Shown here: piece after piece, positions 27,677 through 37,200 of the stretch
Position numbering within the stretch: position 1 is the stretch's first letter
Layout: the number at the start of each line of letters is the position of its first letter
From: Paenibacillus sp. DMB5
GTDB lineage: Bacteria; Bacillota; Bacilli; Paenibacillales; Paenibacillaceae
Length of the DNA stretch: 64,000 nucleotides
Assembly (NCBI RefSeq): GCF_001517085.1
Contig: NZ_LRAC01000011.1
Location: 1-64,000 of the forward strand
Direction: 5' to 3'
Program-made: the position numbers and the translations under genes
Notes under the pieces: model-generated
The model's input: only the letters and a program-made list of their open reading frames with translations
The model's database searches: none
Told to the model about the DNA's origin: nothing

Positions 27677-28252
27677 TCAGTAATCAATCAGACGCCCGTT
27701 ATCATGCCATGCCCCATACATCCGGTTCTCCCGTGTATTCGCAATGAATTTATCCAGTCTGCTCCGGAACAGCTCCGGCTGCTTCTTGTAGCCTTGTATG
27801 TTATCAATCCGGATTCTGCTGTACAGCGGCGGGAAGGCCAGAAAGTTCGCATAGACCTCCGGGTCCTCTTTTAACCTCTGCTCAATTGCTTCATCTATCA
27901 CAAAAGATTCCGGGGCCATATCCGGCAGCACCCGTCTGCCCTCCTCACTCATCAGCCCCAGCTTGTCCAGGCGGCGGACCCGTTCTTTATTCAGCTCCGT
28001 CCACGAGCTTCTTTTGGATCTTGGTGACAGCCGCTGCACGACACCCTGCTCAGAGCTTTTTTTGACTCCGTCAATCCAGCCAAAGCATAGTGCCTCCTCA
28101 ACCGCATCCAGATACAGCAGCTTGTCCGGAGCAGGCGTCATACTTACGCTAACCCAGCAGCTTTTTTCCGTTGAACTATATTCCTGCAGCCAGCAGCGCA
28201 GCTCCTCACGTGTTGTTAATATTAATAGATTGTCCATCTCCATAGTGTGCAT
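27677..28252 (-). CDS. YdeI/OmpD-associated-type protein
   Basis: 191 residues. The N-terminal domain has LDAVEEALCFGWIDGVKK and RLSPRSKRSSWTELNKERV, diagnostic of the YdeI family, with the C-terminal YANFLAFPPLYSRI and GYKKQPE. It is cytoplasmic with no membrane helices. AGGAG lies 3 bases before ATG 28252; the ATG at 28243 is an alternative with 12-base spacing. The 5' end abuts a 185-bp repeat element. Confidence 0.85.
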   Translation of the reverse strand: MHTMEMDNLLILTTREELRCWLQEYSSTEKSCWVSVSMTPAPDKLLYLDAVEEALCFGWIDGVKKSSEQGVVQRLSPRSKRSSWTELNKERVRRLDKLGLMSEEGRRVLPDMAPESFVIDEAIEQRLKEDPEVYANFLAFPPLYSRIRIDNIQGYKKQPELFRSRLDKFIANTRENRMYGAWHDNGRLIDY

Positions 28253-28258
28253 TCACTC

Positions 28259-28443
28259 CTAACGGACTCAGATGACCTTATCCGAACTTACATTCATGTT
28301 ACCACAAGCTAACGGACCCGGATGACCTTATCTGCAGCATTTCGTCCTATTATTGCCCGCCAGGCACACAATAAGGTCATTACGGTCCGTTAGACTGCAC
28401 GAAAGCGCATACAATTATGAATAACGGCTGTACGGTCCGTTAC
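28259..28443. repeat. 185-bp composite inverted repeat, copy 1
   Basis: Two direct copies of CTAACGGAC-x-CRGATGACCTTAT begin at 28259 and 28309, 50 bases apart. Two inverted copies end at about 28393 (ATAAGGTCATTACGGTCCGTTAG) and 28443. The same spacing occurs at 53822-54006. The element can fold into a large branched hairpin and abuts the YdeI-type gene's ribosome binding site. The remainder of 28444-28643 holds only the microsatellite. Confidence 0.8.
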
Positions 28444-28537
28444 GGAGTGTGGCTGGGAATTATGCCGGTGTTCGTTCAGAGTCAGACTGGGTAAATAAAC
28501 GGCGCATGTTACAGAATCAGGCTGGTAATAACGCATT

Positions 28538-28597
28538 GTGTTTGTGTTTGTGTTTGTGTTTGTGTTTGTGTTTGTGTTTGTGTTTGTGTTTGTGTTT
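28538..28597. repeat. Microsatellite (GTGTTT)10
   Basis: Ten perfect tandem copies of GTGTTT. A minus-strand ORF through it would encode an Asn-Thr repeat, but that ORF has no ribosome binding site or family match and is rejected as a gene. Confidence 0.95.
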
Positions 28598-28643
28598 ACA
28601 TCAACATCCCCCGTCTCGCAAGCATTTGTGTATCCGCTACATT

Positions 28644-29663
28644 TCAAACTTCCGCCAGCCATTCCAGACAAAGCGGTATGAATGCCGCATAGTCGTCCAA
28701 CAATTCCAGTGTGCCGATAACCTGACTGGCCCCCAGCTCCTGCTCTGCCTTATCTGCACATTCATCCCCGAGCGCACGTTTCAGGCTGTATTCCAGCCAG
28801 TCCAGCTTGCCCTGGTAACCGAGATTCAGCACATCCTCCCAGTTACTGCAGAGGGTTCCGCCGTTATTCCGGTAAGCCCTGATTAGCTGCTGAAAGGCCT
28901 CCTTGCTTGAATTACCCGCCTCAAATCCCGACCAGTACAACGCCACCTCAACCAGCTCCTGCATCGGATGAACAGCACCTGCCGATTCCCAGTCGATCAG
29001 GAGGGGCTGCCGGTCAGCGGTCCACAGCACATTCTTGGGATCCAGATCCCTGTGGCTGATCACCCGTTCATATTGGAGGCCCTGCGCTGCAGCGCTTGCC
29101 AGCTGTCCGTACTGCTGCAGTCTGGTGTAACCGCCGGCAAGCTTATCTGCATATTCTATTTGCAGCTGCATAGACCGTCCGGCATAAGCTTTCCAGTCCA
29201 CTGCGGGCGGTATGAATGTTTCTTGCGGCAGCTCGGCCAGCAGATCAGCAAAATCCGCCGTATGAATATCCGCAAGCACCGTACCGATCTTCGCAGCGGA
29301 GTCCAGATCGACAGTTCCAGCAGGTAAGGACTTTCCTTCCCGCCATGGAAACACCAGGTAATACTGTCCGCCGGCTTCATACATGCAGCTGTCACCGTCC
29401 AGCATCGCCGGAAGTGCATTGATCCCCTGGGCCAGGGCCTTCGTTGCAACCTTTTCGGCAAATATCATATTGCCCATTGCCTCGCTGCGCTGCATGATTT
29501 GGGGATTGAGCGCTTTGACTGCATATTCCGCCCGATCAGTAACAACCCTGTACATCCTGTGCAGAAAACCGCCGCCCACCGGCTCAGGTACCCCGGTAAC
29601 TGCTCCAAGCTTGTACTTGGCACACAGCGCCGCAAAATCAATCCTATAATTCGTTGCTTCCAT
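28644..29663 (-). CDS. Phosphotransferase of the aminoglycoside/choline kinase-like fold
   Basis: 339 residues from ATG 29663 (MEATNYRIDF), with AAAGGA 9 bases upstream; the longer frame to 29711 lacks it. The kinase-like fold shows YAVKALNPQIMQ (ATP-site Lys), HRDLDPKNVLW with catalytic Asp, and IDWESAG with the metal Asp. Substrates of this family include aminoglycosides, choline and homoserine; which applies here is unknown. It is transcribed divergently from a LysR-type regulator, which may control it. Confidence 0.85.
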   Translation of the reverse strand: MEATNYRIDFAALCAKYKLGAVTGVPEPVGGGFLHRMYRVVTDRAEYAVKALNPQIMQRSEAMGNMIFAEKVATKALAQGINALPAMLDGDSCMYEAGGQYYLVFPWREGKSLPAGTVDLDSAAKIGTVLADIHTADFADLLAELPQETFIPPAVDWKAYAGRSMQLQIEYADKLAGGYTRLQQYGQLASAAAQGLQYERVISHRDLDPKNVLWTADRQPLLIDWESAGAVHPMQELVEVALYWSGFEAGNSSKEAFQQLIRAYRNNGGTLCSNWEDVLNLGYQGKLDWLEYSLKRALGDECADKAEQELGASQVIGTLELLDDYAAFIPLCLEWLAEV

Positions 29664-29770
29664 CGTAATTGATCCTTTCATTTCGTTTAGGCCGCTCAGC
29701 GACCGCAACATATGTGTATTTGCAGAATGTTAGCGCGACATTAACTTTTTGATGCATCAGTTTTAACATT

Positions 29771-29787
29771 CATAGAATTTTTCTATG
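29771..29787. promoter_or_regulatory. LysR-type operator candidate
   Basis: CATAGAATTTTTCTATG is a dyad with an ATAG-N7-CTAT core (T-N11-A type), between the divergent phosphotransferase and LysR genes. It is a likely binding site for the LysR protein encoded next to it. Confidence 0.6.
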
Positions 29788-29823
29788 TTAACCTGTAGCT
29801 AATAGCGCGGGGGAGTGAACGGA

Positions 29824-30717
29824 ATGAATTTGAATTTAATCAAGCTCCAGATAGTTGAGCTCTTGCATAAGCATAAGAAAATAACAACGGTAGCTGCTGT
29901 ACTCGGCCTAAAGCAGCCGACAGTAACCTACCACCTGAAGAATCTGGAGCAGCAGCTTGGAGAGAAGCTGTTCGAGCCAAGGATGGATAAAATGATTCTT
30001 ACCGAAAGCGGGAGAGCATTTCTTCATTATGCGGTCAAAATCAATGCTCTGGCCACCGAGGCAGAGCGGGTTGTGAAGGAGTTCAGCCAAGCGGGCCGCA
30101 GTACGATCAGCGTCGGGGCCAGCTACGTTCCGGCAACCTATATCCTGCCCAAAATACTCAGCAGGTTCGGTGAGCTGCATCCGGAGACAACAGTATCGCT
30201 GTCGGTCAAGCCTTCGCCTGTGATCAAGGAAATGCTGGTGAACCAGGAGCTGGACCTGGGAATTCTGTCAACAGAATCCTTTTATCTGCCCAGCCTTCAC
30301 TGCCAGTCATTATGCGAGGACGAGCTTGTGCTCGTATTTGCTCCGACTCATGAATTCGCCGGTCAAGCCGGCCTGAGCGCCCCGCAGATTTCAGCGGCCA
30401 AATTCATTCTGCACAGCAGCCAGTCCAGTACCAGCCGGATCACCAGTAAATGGTTCGAGGATTGCGGCTGCGAGCCCCATGCCCCTCTGCTGCTCGATTC
30501 CCTGGAGGCGATCAAGCAGTCTCTGATGGGAGGCAGATATGTATCATTCGTTTCCCGGCTCGCCGTCGCAGAAGAAGTCGCCTCCGGTAAGCTCATGATG
30601 CGGTCTATTCCGGAATACCATTACCAGCGGAGAATCTATTATTCCTATAACCGTGACCGCCACCTGTCCCCTCCTATCGGATTTCTGATCGAGCTGATGC
30701 AGGCAGCCTGCCGGTAG
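29824..30717 (+). CDS. LysR-family transcriptional regulator
   Basis: 297 residues from ATG 29824; GGGGGAG lies 8 bases upstream. The winged helix (LNLIKLQIVELLHKHKKITT then LKQPTVTYHLKNLEQQLGEKLFEP) and linker helix are at 1-90. A periplasmic-binding-like effector domain follows (ISVGASYVPATYILPKIL, LDLGILSTESFYLP, ALMGGRYVSFVSRL-like). It probably represses or activates the divergent phosphotransferase gene through the ATAG-N7-CTAT dyad. The ligand is not inferable. Confidence 0.92.
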   Translation: MNLNLIKLQIVELLHKHKKITTVAAVLGLKQPTVTYHLKNLEQQLGEKLFEPRMDKMILTESGRAFLHYAVKINALATEAERVVKEFSQAGRSTISVGASYVPATYILPKILSRFGELHPETTVSLSVKPSPVIKEMLVNQELDLGILSTESFYLPSLHCQSLCEDELVLVFAPTHEFAGQAGLSAPQISAAKFILHSSQSSTSRITSKWFEDCGCEPHAPLLLDSLEAIKQSLMGGRYVSFVSRLAVAEEVASGKLMMRSIPEYHYQRRIYYSYNRDRHLSPPIGFLIELMQAACR

Positions 30718-30803
30718 ATTTCTTTTAAAATTGTGAGTTTTGGTTTTCTCTTCCACATAGTATAATATACTTCATCTGGCAGAGAAAGGATGTTGATTGT
30801 TTT

Positions 30804-32495
30804 ATGAAATTTACAGAGTATCCCTATGAACGTCCTGATATTGACAAGTTCAAGCAGGAATTCACAGCACTCCTTAAGGGACTGGAGGCAGACAGCCTGG
30901 AGGAGCAAAAAGCTTCAGTCGTCGCGCTGAATGAGTTGCGCAGCGGATTTGAAACCATGCTGAATCTGGCCTACATCCGGGCCTCGATCAATACCCTTGA
31001 TGAATTTTACAAAGCTGAGCGGAATTATTTTGATGAAGTTGGACCTATACTCCAGGAGTACATAACCGATTACTACAAAGTACTCGTAAAGTCCAAATAC
31101 AGGACTGAATTCGAACAGGAATGGGGTTCCCAGCTCTTTGACCTGGCTGAAATCTCAATCCGCACCTTTAGTCCGGAGATCATTGAGGATCTGCAGCTGG
31201 AGAACAAGCTGTCCACCGAATACAGCGAGCTCATCGCTTCAGCCAAAATTATGTTTGAAGGCGAAGAACGCACTTTATCCCAGCTCACACCGTTTGAGAT
31301 GTCGCCCGACCGTGATATGCGTAAACGAGCTTTCCAGGCCAAATATGATTTTATGGCAGCACACGAAAGTGATTTTGACCGTATTTATGATGAGATGGTC
31401 GCCGTACGTACAGGCATTGCCCACAAGCTTGGATACCCCAGCTTCGTTGAGCTTGGCTATGACCGGATGAACCGGACTGATTATAATGCCGGCATGGTTG
31501 CCAACTTCCGCAAGCAGGTGCTGGAGCAGATTGTACCTGTAGCAATGAAGCTGAAACAGCGCCAGAATGAACGGCTGGGTCTGGACAAGCTGAAATTTTA
31601 TGACGAATCCCTTGTATTTAATAGCGGAAATGCTGCGCCAAAGGGGGATGCAGACTGGATTGTGGCTAATGGTGCAAAAATGTACCGGGAGCTCTCGCCT
31701 GAAACAGACGAATTCTTTACGATGATGCAGAACAATGAGCTGATGGACCTTTTGAGCAAAAGCGGCAAGGAAGGCGGCGGGTACTGCTCCTATTTAAGCA
31801 AGTACCAAGCGCCGTTCATCTTCTCCAATTTCAACGGAACCTCAGAGGATATTGATGTACTGACCCATGAAGTGGGTCACGCGTTCCAGGTATATTCCAG
31901 CCGCGGCCTGAACATACCGGAATACGCCTTCCCAACCTACGAGGCGGCTGAGATCCACTCGATGAGCATGGAGTTTATTGCCTGGCCATGGATGGATCTG
32001 TTCTTTAAGGAGGATGCCGATAAATACCGGTTCAACCATCTGGCCGGCAGCCTGGAGTTTGTCCCTTATGGCGTAGCGGTTGACGAGTTCCAGCACTTCG
32101 TCTACAGCCACCCGGAAGCGACTCCGCAGGAACGCAAGCAGGCCTGGCGGGAAATCGAGCAGAGATATCTGCCTCACCGCGATTATGACGGCAACAGCTA
32201 TCTGGAACAGGGCGGCTTCTGGCATAAGCAGTCGCATATCTTCCGCACCCCGTTCTACTATATCGACTACACTCTGGCCCAGCTGTGCGCATTCCAGTTC
32301 TGGAAACGTTCGAACGAGAACTTTGAGGAGGCCTGGAGTGACTATCTGCAGCTCTGCAAGGCCGGAGGCAGCAAGTCTTTCGTAGAGCTTGTAAAGCTTG
32401 CCGGGCTCATCTCACCGTTCCAGGACGGCTGCGTCAGCTCCGTAATCGGTGAAATTGAGAGCTGGCTGGATTCAATCGACGACAAAGCATTGTAA
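30804..32495 (+). CDS. M3-family oligoendopeptidase (PepF type)
   Basis: 563 residues, close to the usual M3 length. The zinc-binding HEVGH motif in LTHEVGHAFQVYSSRG is near 355, followed by the downstream acidic ligand region PTYEAAEIHSMSMEF; the C-terminus carries FFYIDYTLAQLCAFQFW-like substrate-tunnel residues. It is a cytoplasmic metallopeptidase that cleaves short peptides. AAAGGATG precedes the ATG by 11 bases. A single gene. Confidence 0.93.
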   Translation: MKFTEYPYERPDIDKFKQEFTALLKGLEADSLEEQKASVVALNELRSGFETMLNLAYIRASINTLDEFYKAERNYFDEVGPILQEYITDYYKVLVKSKYRTEFEQEWGSQLFDLAEISIRTFSPEIIEDLQLENKLSTEYSELIASAKIMFEGEERTLSQLTPFEMSPDRDMRKRAFQAKYDFMAAHESDFDRIYDEMVAVRTGIAHKLGYPSFVELGYDRMNRTDYNAGMVANFRKQVLEQIVPVAMKLKQRQNERLGLDKLKFYDESLVFNSGNAAPKGDADWIVANGAKMYRELSPETDEFFTMMQNNELMDLLSKSGKEGGGYCSYLSKYQAPFIFSNFNGTSEDIDVLTHEVGHAFQVYSSRGLNIPEYAFPTYEAAEIHSMSMEFIAWPWMDLFFKEDADKYRFNHLAGSLEFVPYGVAVDEFQHFVYSHPEATPQERKQAWREIEQRYLPHRDYDGNSYLEQGGFWHKQSHIFRTPFYYIDYTLAQLCAFQFWKRSNENFEEAWSDYLQLCKAGGSKSFVELVKLAGLISPFQDGCVSSVIGEIESWLDSIDDKAL

Positions 32496-32537
32496 GACAG
32501 CTTCACTGGCTGCTATAAGCCAGCGGGCATAACAGAA

Positions 32538-32585
32538 AAGTCCCGCCTCCCGGAATAAGCCGGAGTGCGGGACTCTTCCATTTAA
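32538..32585 (+). terminator. Terminator of the oligoendopeptidase gene
   Basis: AAGTCCCGC (32538-32546) pairs with GCGGGACTC (32567-32575), followed by TTCCATTTAAA. The T-tail is modest. Confidence 0.68.
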
Positions 32586-32611
32586 ATAGCATGGAAAGGC
32601 AGGCGACAGAC

Positions 32612-33331
32612 ATGCACAAGGAATCCGTATCTCATCATTCATACGAGGAAATGGCAGAATACTATTTTCGCGATATAGACAACAAGCCCTACAATGCCCA
32701 TTACGAACGTCCTGCCACCTTGTCGTTACTTCCTGCGGTTGAAGGCAAATCCGTTGTCGATGCGGGCTGTGCCGCAGGCTGGTATACAGAGCAGCTGCTT
32801 GGCATGGGGGCAAAGGTTACGGCTGTTGATTTCAGCGCCCGGATGATTGAAATGACCCGCAGACGGGTTGGCGGCAGAGCCCGGCTCATTCAAGCCGATT
32901 TAAATGAGCCGCTGGAATTTCTGAAGGATGCTTCGCAGGACGTTATTCTCTCTTCGCTGGCGCTTCATTACCTCAAGGACTGGGCCCCTGTGATGAGCGA
33001 ATTCCATAGAGCGCTGAAGCCCGGGGGAGTATTGGTCTTCTCTGTGCATCATCCGTTTATGGATTTCACCCATTTTAATAAGGATAATTATTTCCTGACC
33101 GAGCTGCTGAATGATGAATGGGATACGCCTGACGGCAAGGTAAAGGTCCAGTTTTACCGCCGCCCGCTGCACGAGATTATTTCTGCAGTACATCATGCCG
33201 GATTTGTCCTCGAAGAGCTGCTTGAGCCAATGCCCACGGAAGCCTTCAGACAGCAGGCACCGCTTGCTTACGACAGGCTTACGCGCAAACCGCAGTTTTT
33301 GTTCATCCGGGCACGTAAACCGCAGCTATAG
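32612..33331 (+). CDS. Class I SAM-dependent methyltransferase
   Basis: 239 residues from ATG 32612 (MHKESVSHHS), with GGCAGG 8 bases upstream; the ATG at 32591 has no ribosome binding site. Motif I VVDAGCAAGWYTEQLL is at about 52-66, and motif II VTAVDFSARMI and post-motifs ADLNEPL and LALHYLKDW follow. It is UbiE/COQ5-like in layout but the substrate is not identifiable. It ends 6 bases inside the convergent glycosyltransferase gene. Confidence 0.9.
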   Translation: MHKESVSHHSYEEMAEYYFRDIDNKPYNAHYERPATLSLLPAVEGKSVVDAGCAAGWYTEQLLGMGAKVTAVDFSARMIEMTRRRVGGRARLIQADLNEPLEFLKDASQDVILSSLALHYLKDWAPVMSEFHRALKPGGVLVFSVHHPFMDFTHFNKDNYFLTELLNDEWDTPDGKVKVQFYRRPLHEIISAVHHAGFVLEELLEPMPTEAFRQQAPLAYDRLTRKPQFLFIRARKPQL

Positions 33332-34045
33332 CTCACGGTCGGCAAAGCTCCGGAAATTCCCGGTTACCGCCACCGGAACGCTGCCCTTCAGGTAAAAATA
33401 ATCCTTTGCCTTCCAGGTATGGCTGCCTTTGTCCGATCTGCGCACATAGACATAGTTATATGTGGAGGTGGCGAAGGTGCGGAACCCTTTTCTTTTGCAG
33501 CGCCTGAGAAAGTTAACATCCTCACCAACCGAGCGGTCGGGGAACAGCACCTGCCGGGTCACCTGTTTCCTGAACAGCAGCGTACCCCCCTGCAAAAAAA
33601 CCACCGGCTTCCGCTGCTCCTTCGGCGACCGGATGATCAGCTGGCGGCTTGCCTCCAGATAGACAAGACAGGCATGCTTGCCGACAATATCACTTCCGGT
33701 ACGGTTCAGCGCCCTGATCTGCTCTGTCAGATAATAAGGGGAATAATAGTCATCATCGTCAAATTTGGCGATCAGCGGATAACGCGCCTTGGTGATGGCA
33801 CCGTTCAGGCATTGGCCGAGCGAGACGGACTCCGGCAGCTTAAATACCGAAATGTTGTGCCCGGAGCCTGCCCTCATCTGATATTCCTTCAGCTTCATGC
33901 TGTCCTTGTTAAGGATAATAATCAGTTCCTTGTGCTTGACCTGCTGTCTTTTGTAATTGGCAAGCAGATTGTCAAAAAATTCCGGGCGATTCGTGCATAC
34001 GATAATGGAGACTGCATTAACATACTTATCCGCCGCTTTTCCCAC
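33326..34045 (-). CDS. Glycosyltransferase family 2-like protein
   Basis: 239 residues from GTG 34045, which follows AGGAGGGGAGAGGGG; an upstream ATG at 34117 is the alternative with a poor site. The GT-A fold is shown by VSIIVCTNRPEFFDNLLAN, the metal-binding FDDDDYYSP and FLQGGTLLFRK, with EDVNFLRRCKRKG near the end as the acceptor/base region. A cytoplasmic or membrane-associated sugar transferase; donor and acceptor unknown. It overlaps the convergent methyltransferase end. Confidence 0.82.
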   Translation of the reverse strand: MGKAADKYVNAVSIIVCTNRPEFFDNLLANYKRQQVKHKELIIILNKDSMKLKEYQMRAGSGHNISVFKLPESVSLGQCLNGAITKARYPLIAKFDDDDYYSPYYLTEQIRALNRTGSDIVGKHACLVYLEASRQLIIRSPKEQRKPVVFLQGGTLLFRKQVTRQVLFPDRSVGEDVNFLRRCKRKGFRTFATSTYNYVYVRRSDKGSHTWKAKDYFYLKGSVPVAVTGNFRSFADREL

Positions 34046-34284
34046 TGCCCCTCTCTCCCCTCCTGTTATCCCTTCAACATATGAGCTCCGTTCAGGGCCC
34101 GTTCGGGCATAGGTCAAGTACTGGTAATCCTAGTATCATTAGCTCATATTTTTGCCAATTCTCCCCTGAACCGCAAGATGTGAGTTATTGATTGTAGCCG
34201 CACTTTCCGGCCTTACGGTATAATTTCGCTTGATCAGGCCATCCGGCCGGTCGAATACAGGTATATATGGAGGGGATTCCGGTT

Positions 34285-37200
34285 TTGTATAAAAAACGCT
34301 TGCTGTCTGTACTCACATCCATCCTGTTACTGTCATCCTCGCTTCCGCCGCCCGTCTCTGCAGCAGAAGGTTCTGACGCTGATCCGGCTGCCGGTATGAT
34401 CAACATCAGCAGCAGCTGGAAGGGCAGCGTGTTCGGCGATGTAGGCGGACAGGACAAAATTACGGCGGCGAACTTCGGCATCACGGAGCAGGCGGATTCT
34501 ACTGTTACCCTGCGCAGTTCTGCCGACCGCGGCAAAATTTCCGGCAGCACCGAGGGGATCGCTTATTATTTTCAGCAGATTGATCCGGAAACGGACTTCG
34601 AGCTCAAGGCTACAGCTCATGTGGATGCCTGGACAGCGAACAATCAGGTGTCGTTCGGAATTATGCTGCGCAGCAATGTGTGGGATAACCAGTCCGGGGC
34701 GTACACAGGGGATTTCACTGCACTTGGCGCATTGGACCAAGAAATGAAAGCGTTTTATAAGCAGGGCGGCAGCCTGCAGAAGACCGGCTATCTGTTTGAT
34801 ACAGCCGGCAAGCCTGCAGCCGGTGAGGATTACGATCTCAGCATCCGAAAAACCGGGAATCTGTATGTATTCACCCTTGACGGTGTAACCAAAACGCTCG
34901 AAGGCTTCGGCGGTGCTGCTCAATATGCCGGACTTTATACCGCCAGGAACACAACCGTTACTTTTAGTAATGTACAGCTGCTTCAGGAGAAGCCCATAGA
35001 GCTCGGTCCCTGGACGTACAGCGCTTTTGGCGGGAACACCAGTGCAGTGAAGAACCCTGCGCCAGTGGACGCAACTGAGACCTCGGTGACTCTGGAAACC
35101 TACGGCGGAAAAATCTCCGGCAGCGACGAAGGGCTTTCCTTCTATTTCAGGGAGATACCTGCCCAGGCTAATTTTGAGCTTACAGCCACAGCCAAGGTCA
35201 TTTCGTTCAACAGCAACAGCAGCATCAGCACGCCGAACCAGAAATCATTCGGACTGATGCTGCGGGACAGCGTGGGGATAAACGGCGATTCCGCTGCAGC
35301 AACCTCCAATTACGCTGCAGTCGGTGCGCTGGATCAGGTAATCAAGGCCTTTTACAAGCAGGCGGCCCAGGTGAAGCTGAGTCCGTTCAGCGGTATTCCT
35401 GCTCCGGCCGCCGGTGAAGAATACGGGCTCCGTATCAAAAAATCCGGCAACACCCTGCAGCTTAGCGCCGGCGGCCAGACCGAAACGGTAACCCTGGACG
35501 GAGCCTTCAGTGATACGCTGTTTGCAGGGGTATACGCTGCCAGGGATGCCGTTATCGCCTTCAGCGATATCAGTATCAGGCTGGAGACCAAAACGGTCAC
35601 CGCCTTGACGGCTGATGCCAGTACGATGCTAAAGACCTCTTATTTCATCGGGGAGGCGCTTGACTTGACGGGCCTGTCTGTTAAAGCACTGTACTCCGAT
35701 AATAGTGAGGCTGTCCTGTCACCGGCTGACTTTATCGTTACAGGCTTTGACAGCAGCAAAGCCGGGGCAAACACGGTAACTATTCATTATAATGGCGCGT
35801 CTGCGGCAATTACCCTGCAGATTCTTCCGCTGTCCATGTCCGGGCTTACGGTCAAATACTTTCCGGCCAAAACGGTCTATTATCCGGGCGATGCCTTCGA
35901 TTCGCAGGGTCTTGTCCTGCTGGCCGGCTATAACGGCAGCCAGGCAGCGACAGAACTGGACGCCAGTCTCTACTCGCTCTCCATAAAAGGTCAGAGTGTA
36001 ACGGAGCAGGCGCCATACCTGTTTACCGAACCGGGCGTTTATGAGGTGACTGTCACCTCAGTGGAGACACCGGAAGTAACAACTGCCTTTGACATTAAGG
36101 TTCAGGATGCTGCTCTCAGTAATCTGGAGATCCGCAATCTCCCGGAGCAGACTGTATATTACATCGGGGATTCGCTTAAGCTGGAGGGCCTTGTGCTCTA
36201 CGCGCATTACAGCGACGGGACATCACAGCGGCTGATAAAAGAGGAATACACGGTTTCCCCGCTTGATACATCGGCTCCAGGCACTAAGGAAATTACAGTG
36301 AGCCACAAAGGAGTTACCGCTAAGTTTCCTGTTCAGGTCAAAATAAAACAGCTGACCGGCATTGAAGTCACAGCCTATCCAAAAACAACCTTCCTGCTGG
36401 ACGACAGCTTTGACAGCGAAGGATTGGCCGTTTCCAAGGTATACGACAACGGAGACCGAGAAGTGCTGAGCAGCTATACGCTTGACACAAGCAAGTTTAA
36501 CAACAGGGCACCCGGGGTGTATGCTATCGGGATTATTCCGGCTGATCACTCTATTGATCCCATTACTTATTCTGTAACGGTAAGAGAAGCATCTCAGCCG
36601 GTATGGAACAGCATCCAATTCGGCCAGTCTACATCCGCTGCCAATAACCAGACGCTTGTCCGCGAGGATGGCTCCGTCCGTCTGACTGCCCTGGAAGGCG
36701 GGGGCAAGGTGACTGAGGATCATGACGGCATCACGTTCTACTACACCGTGCTGGATGCGGCACAGGATAATTTCGTGCTGTCTGCAGACATTCAGGTATC
36801 GGCCTATGCCAAATCCCCGCATGACGGCCAGGAATCCTTTGGTATCATGGCCCGGGATGTCATCGGGACCGCAGGCAATTCCAGCGTGTTCGCTTCTAAC
36901 ATTGCGGCAATCGGCGGCTACAGCGGCGGCACCAAGAGCAGCAACGGAACCCAGCTGTTCGTTCGCACCGGAGTGGAGTCCTCTGACGGGGCCGGCAGCA
37001 AGGGAATCCAGGCTGTTATGCTGAAGAATGAGCAGCCTGCTCCAGGCAATACGTTCCCTGCAGCCCCTTACCGTCTGACGTTATCCAAGACTAACAGCGG
37101 CTTCAGAGGCCAGCTTAACGACGGTAAGCAGGCGGTGTTCTTTACACCGGATATTCTGAACGTGCAGGACGGCAAAATGTATGTCGGCTTCTACACAGCC

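Noticed and set aside
28390-28671. Minus-strand 93-residue ORF with an Asn-Thr repeat
   Set aside because: It is the translation of the GTGTTT microsatellite, has no ribosome binding site and spans the 185-bp repeat end.
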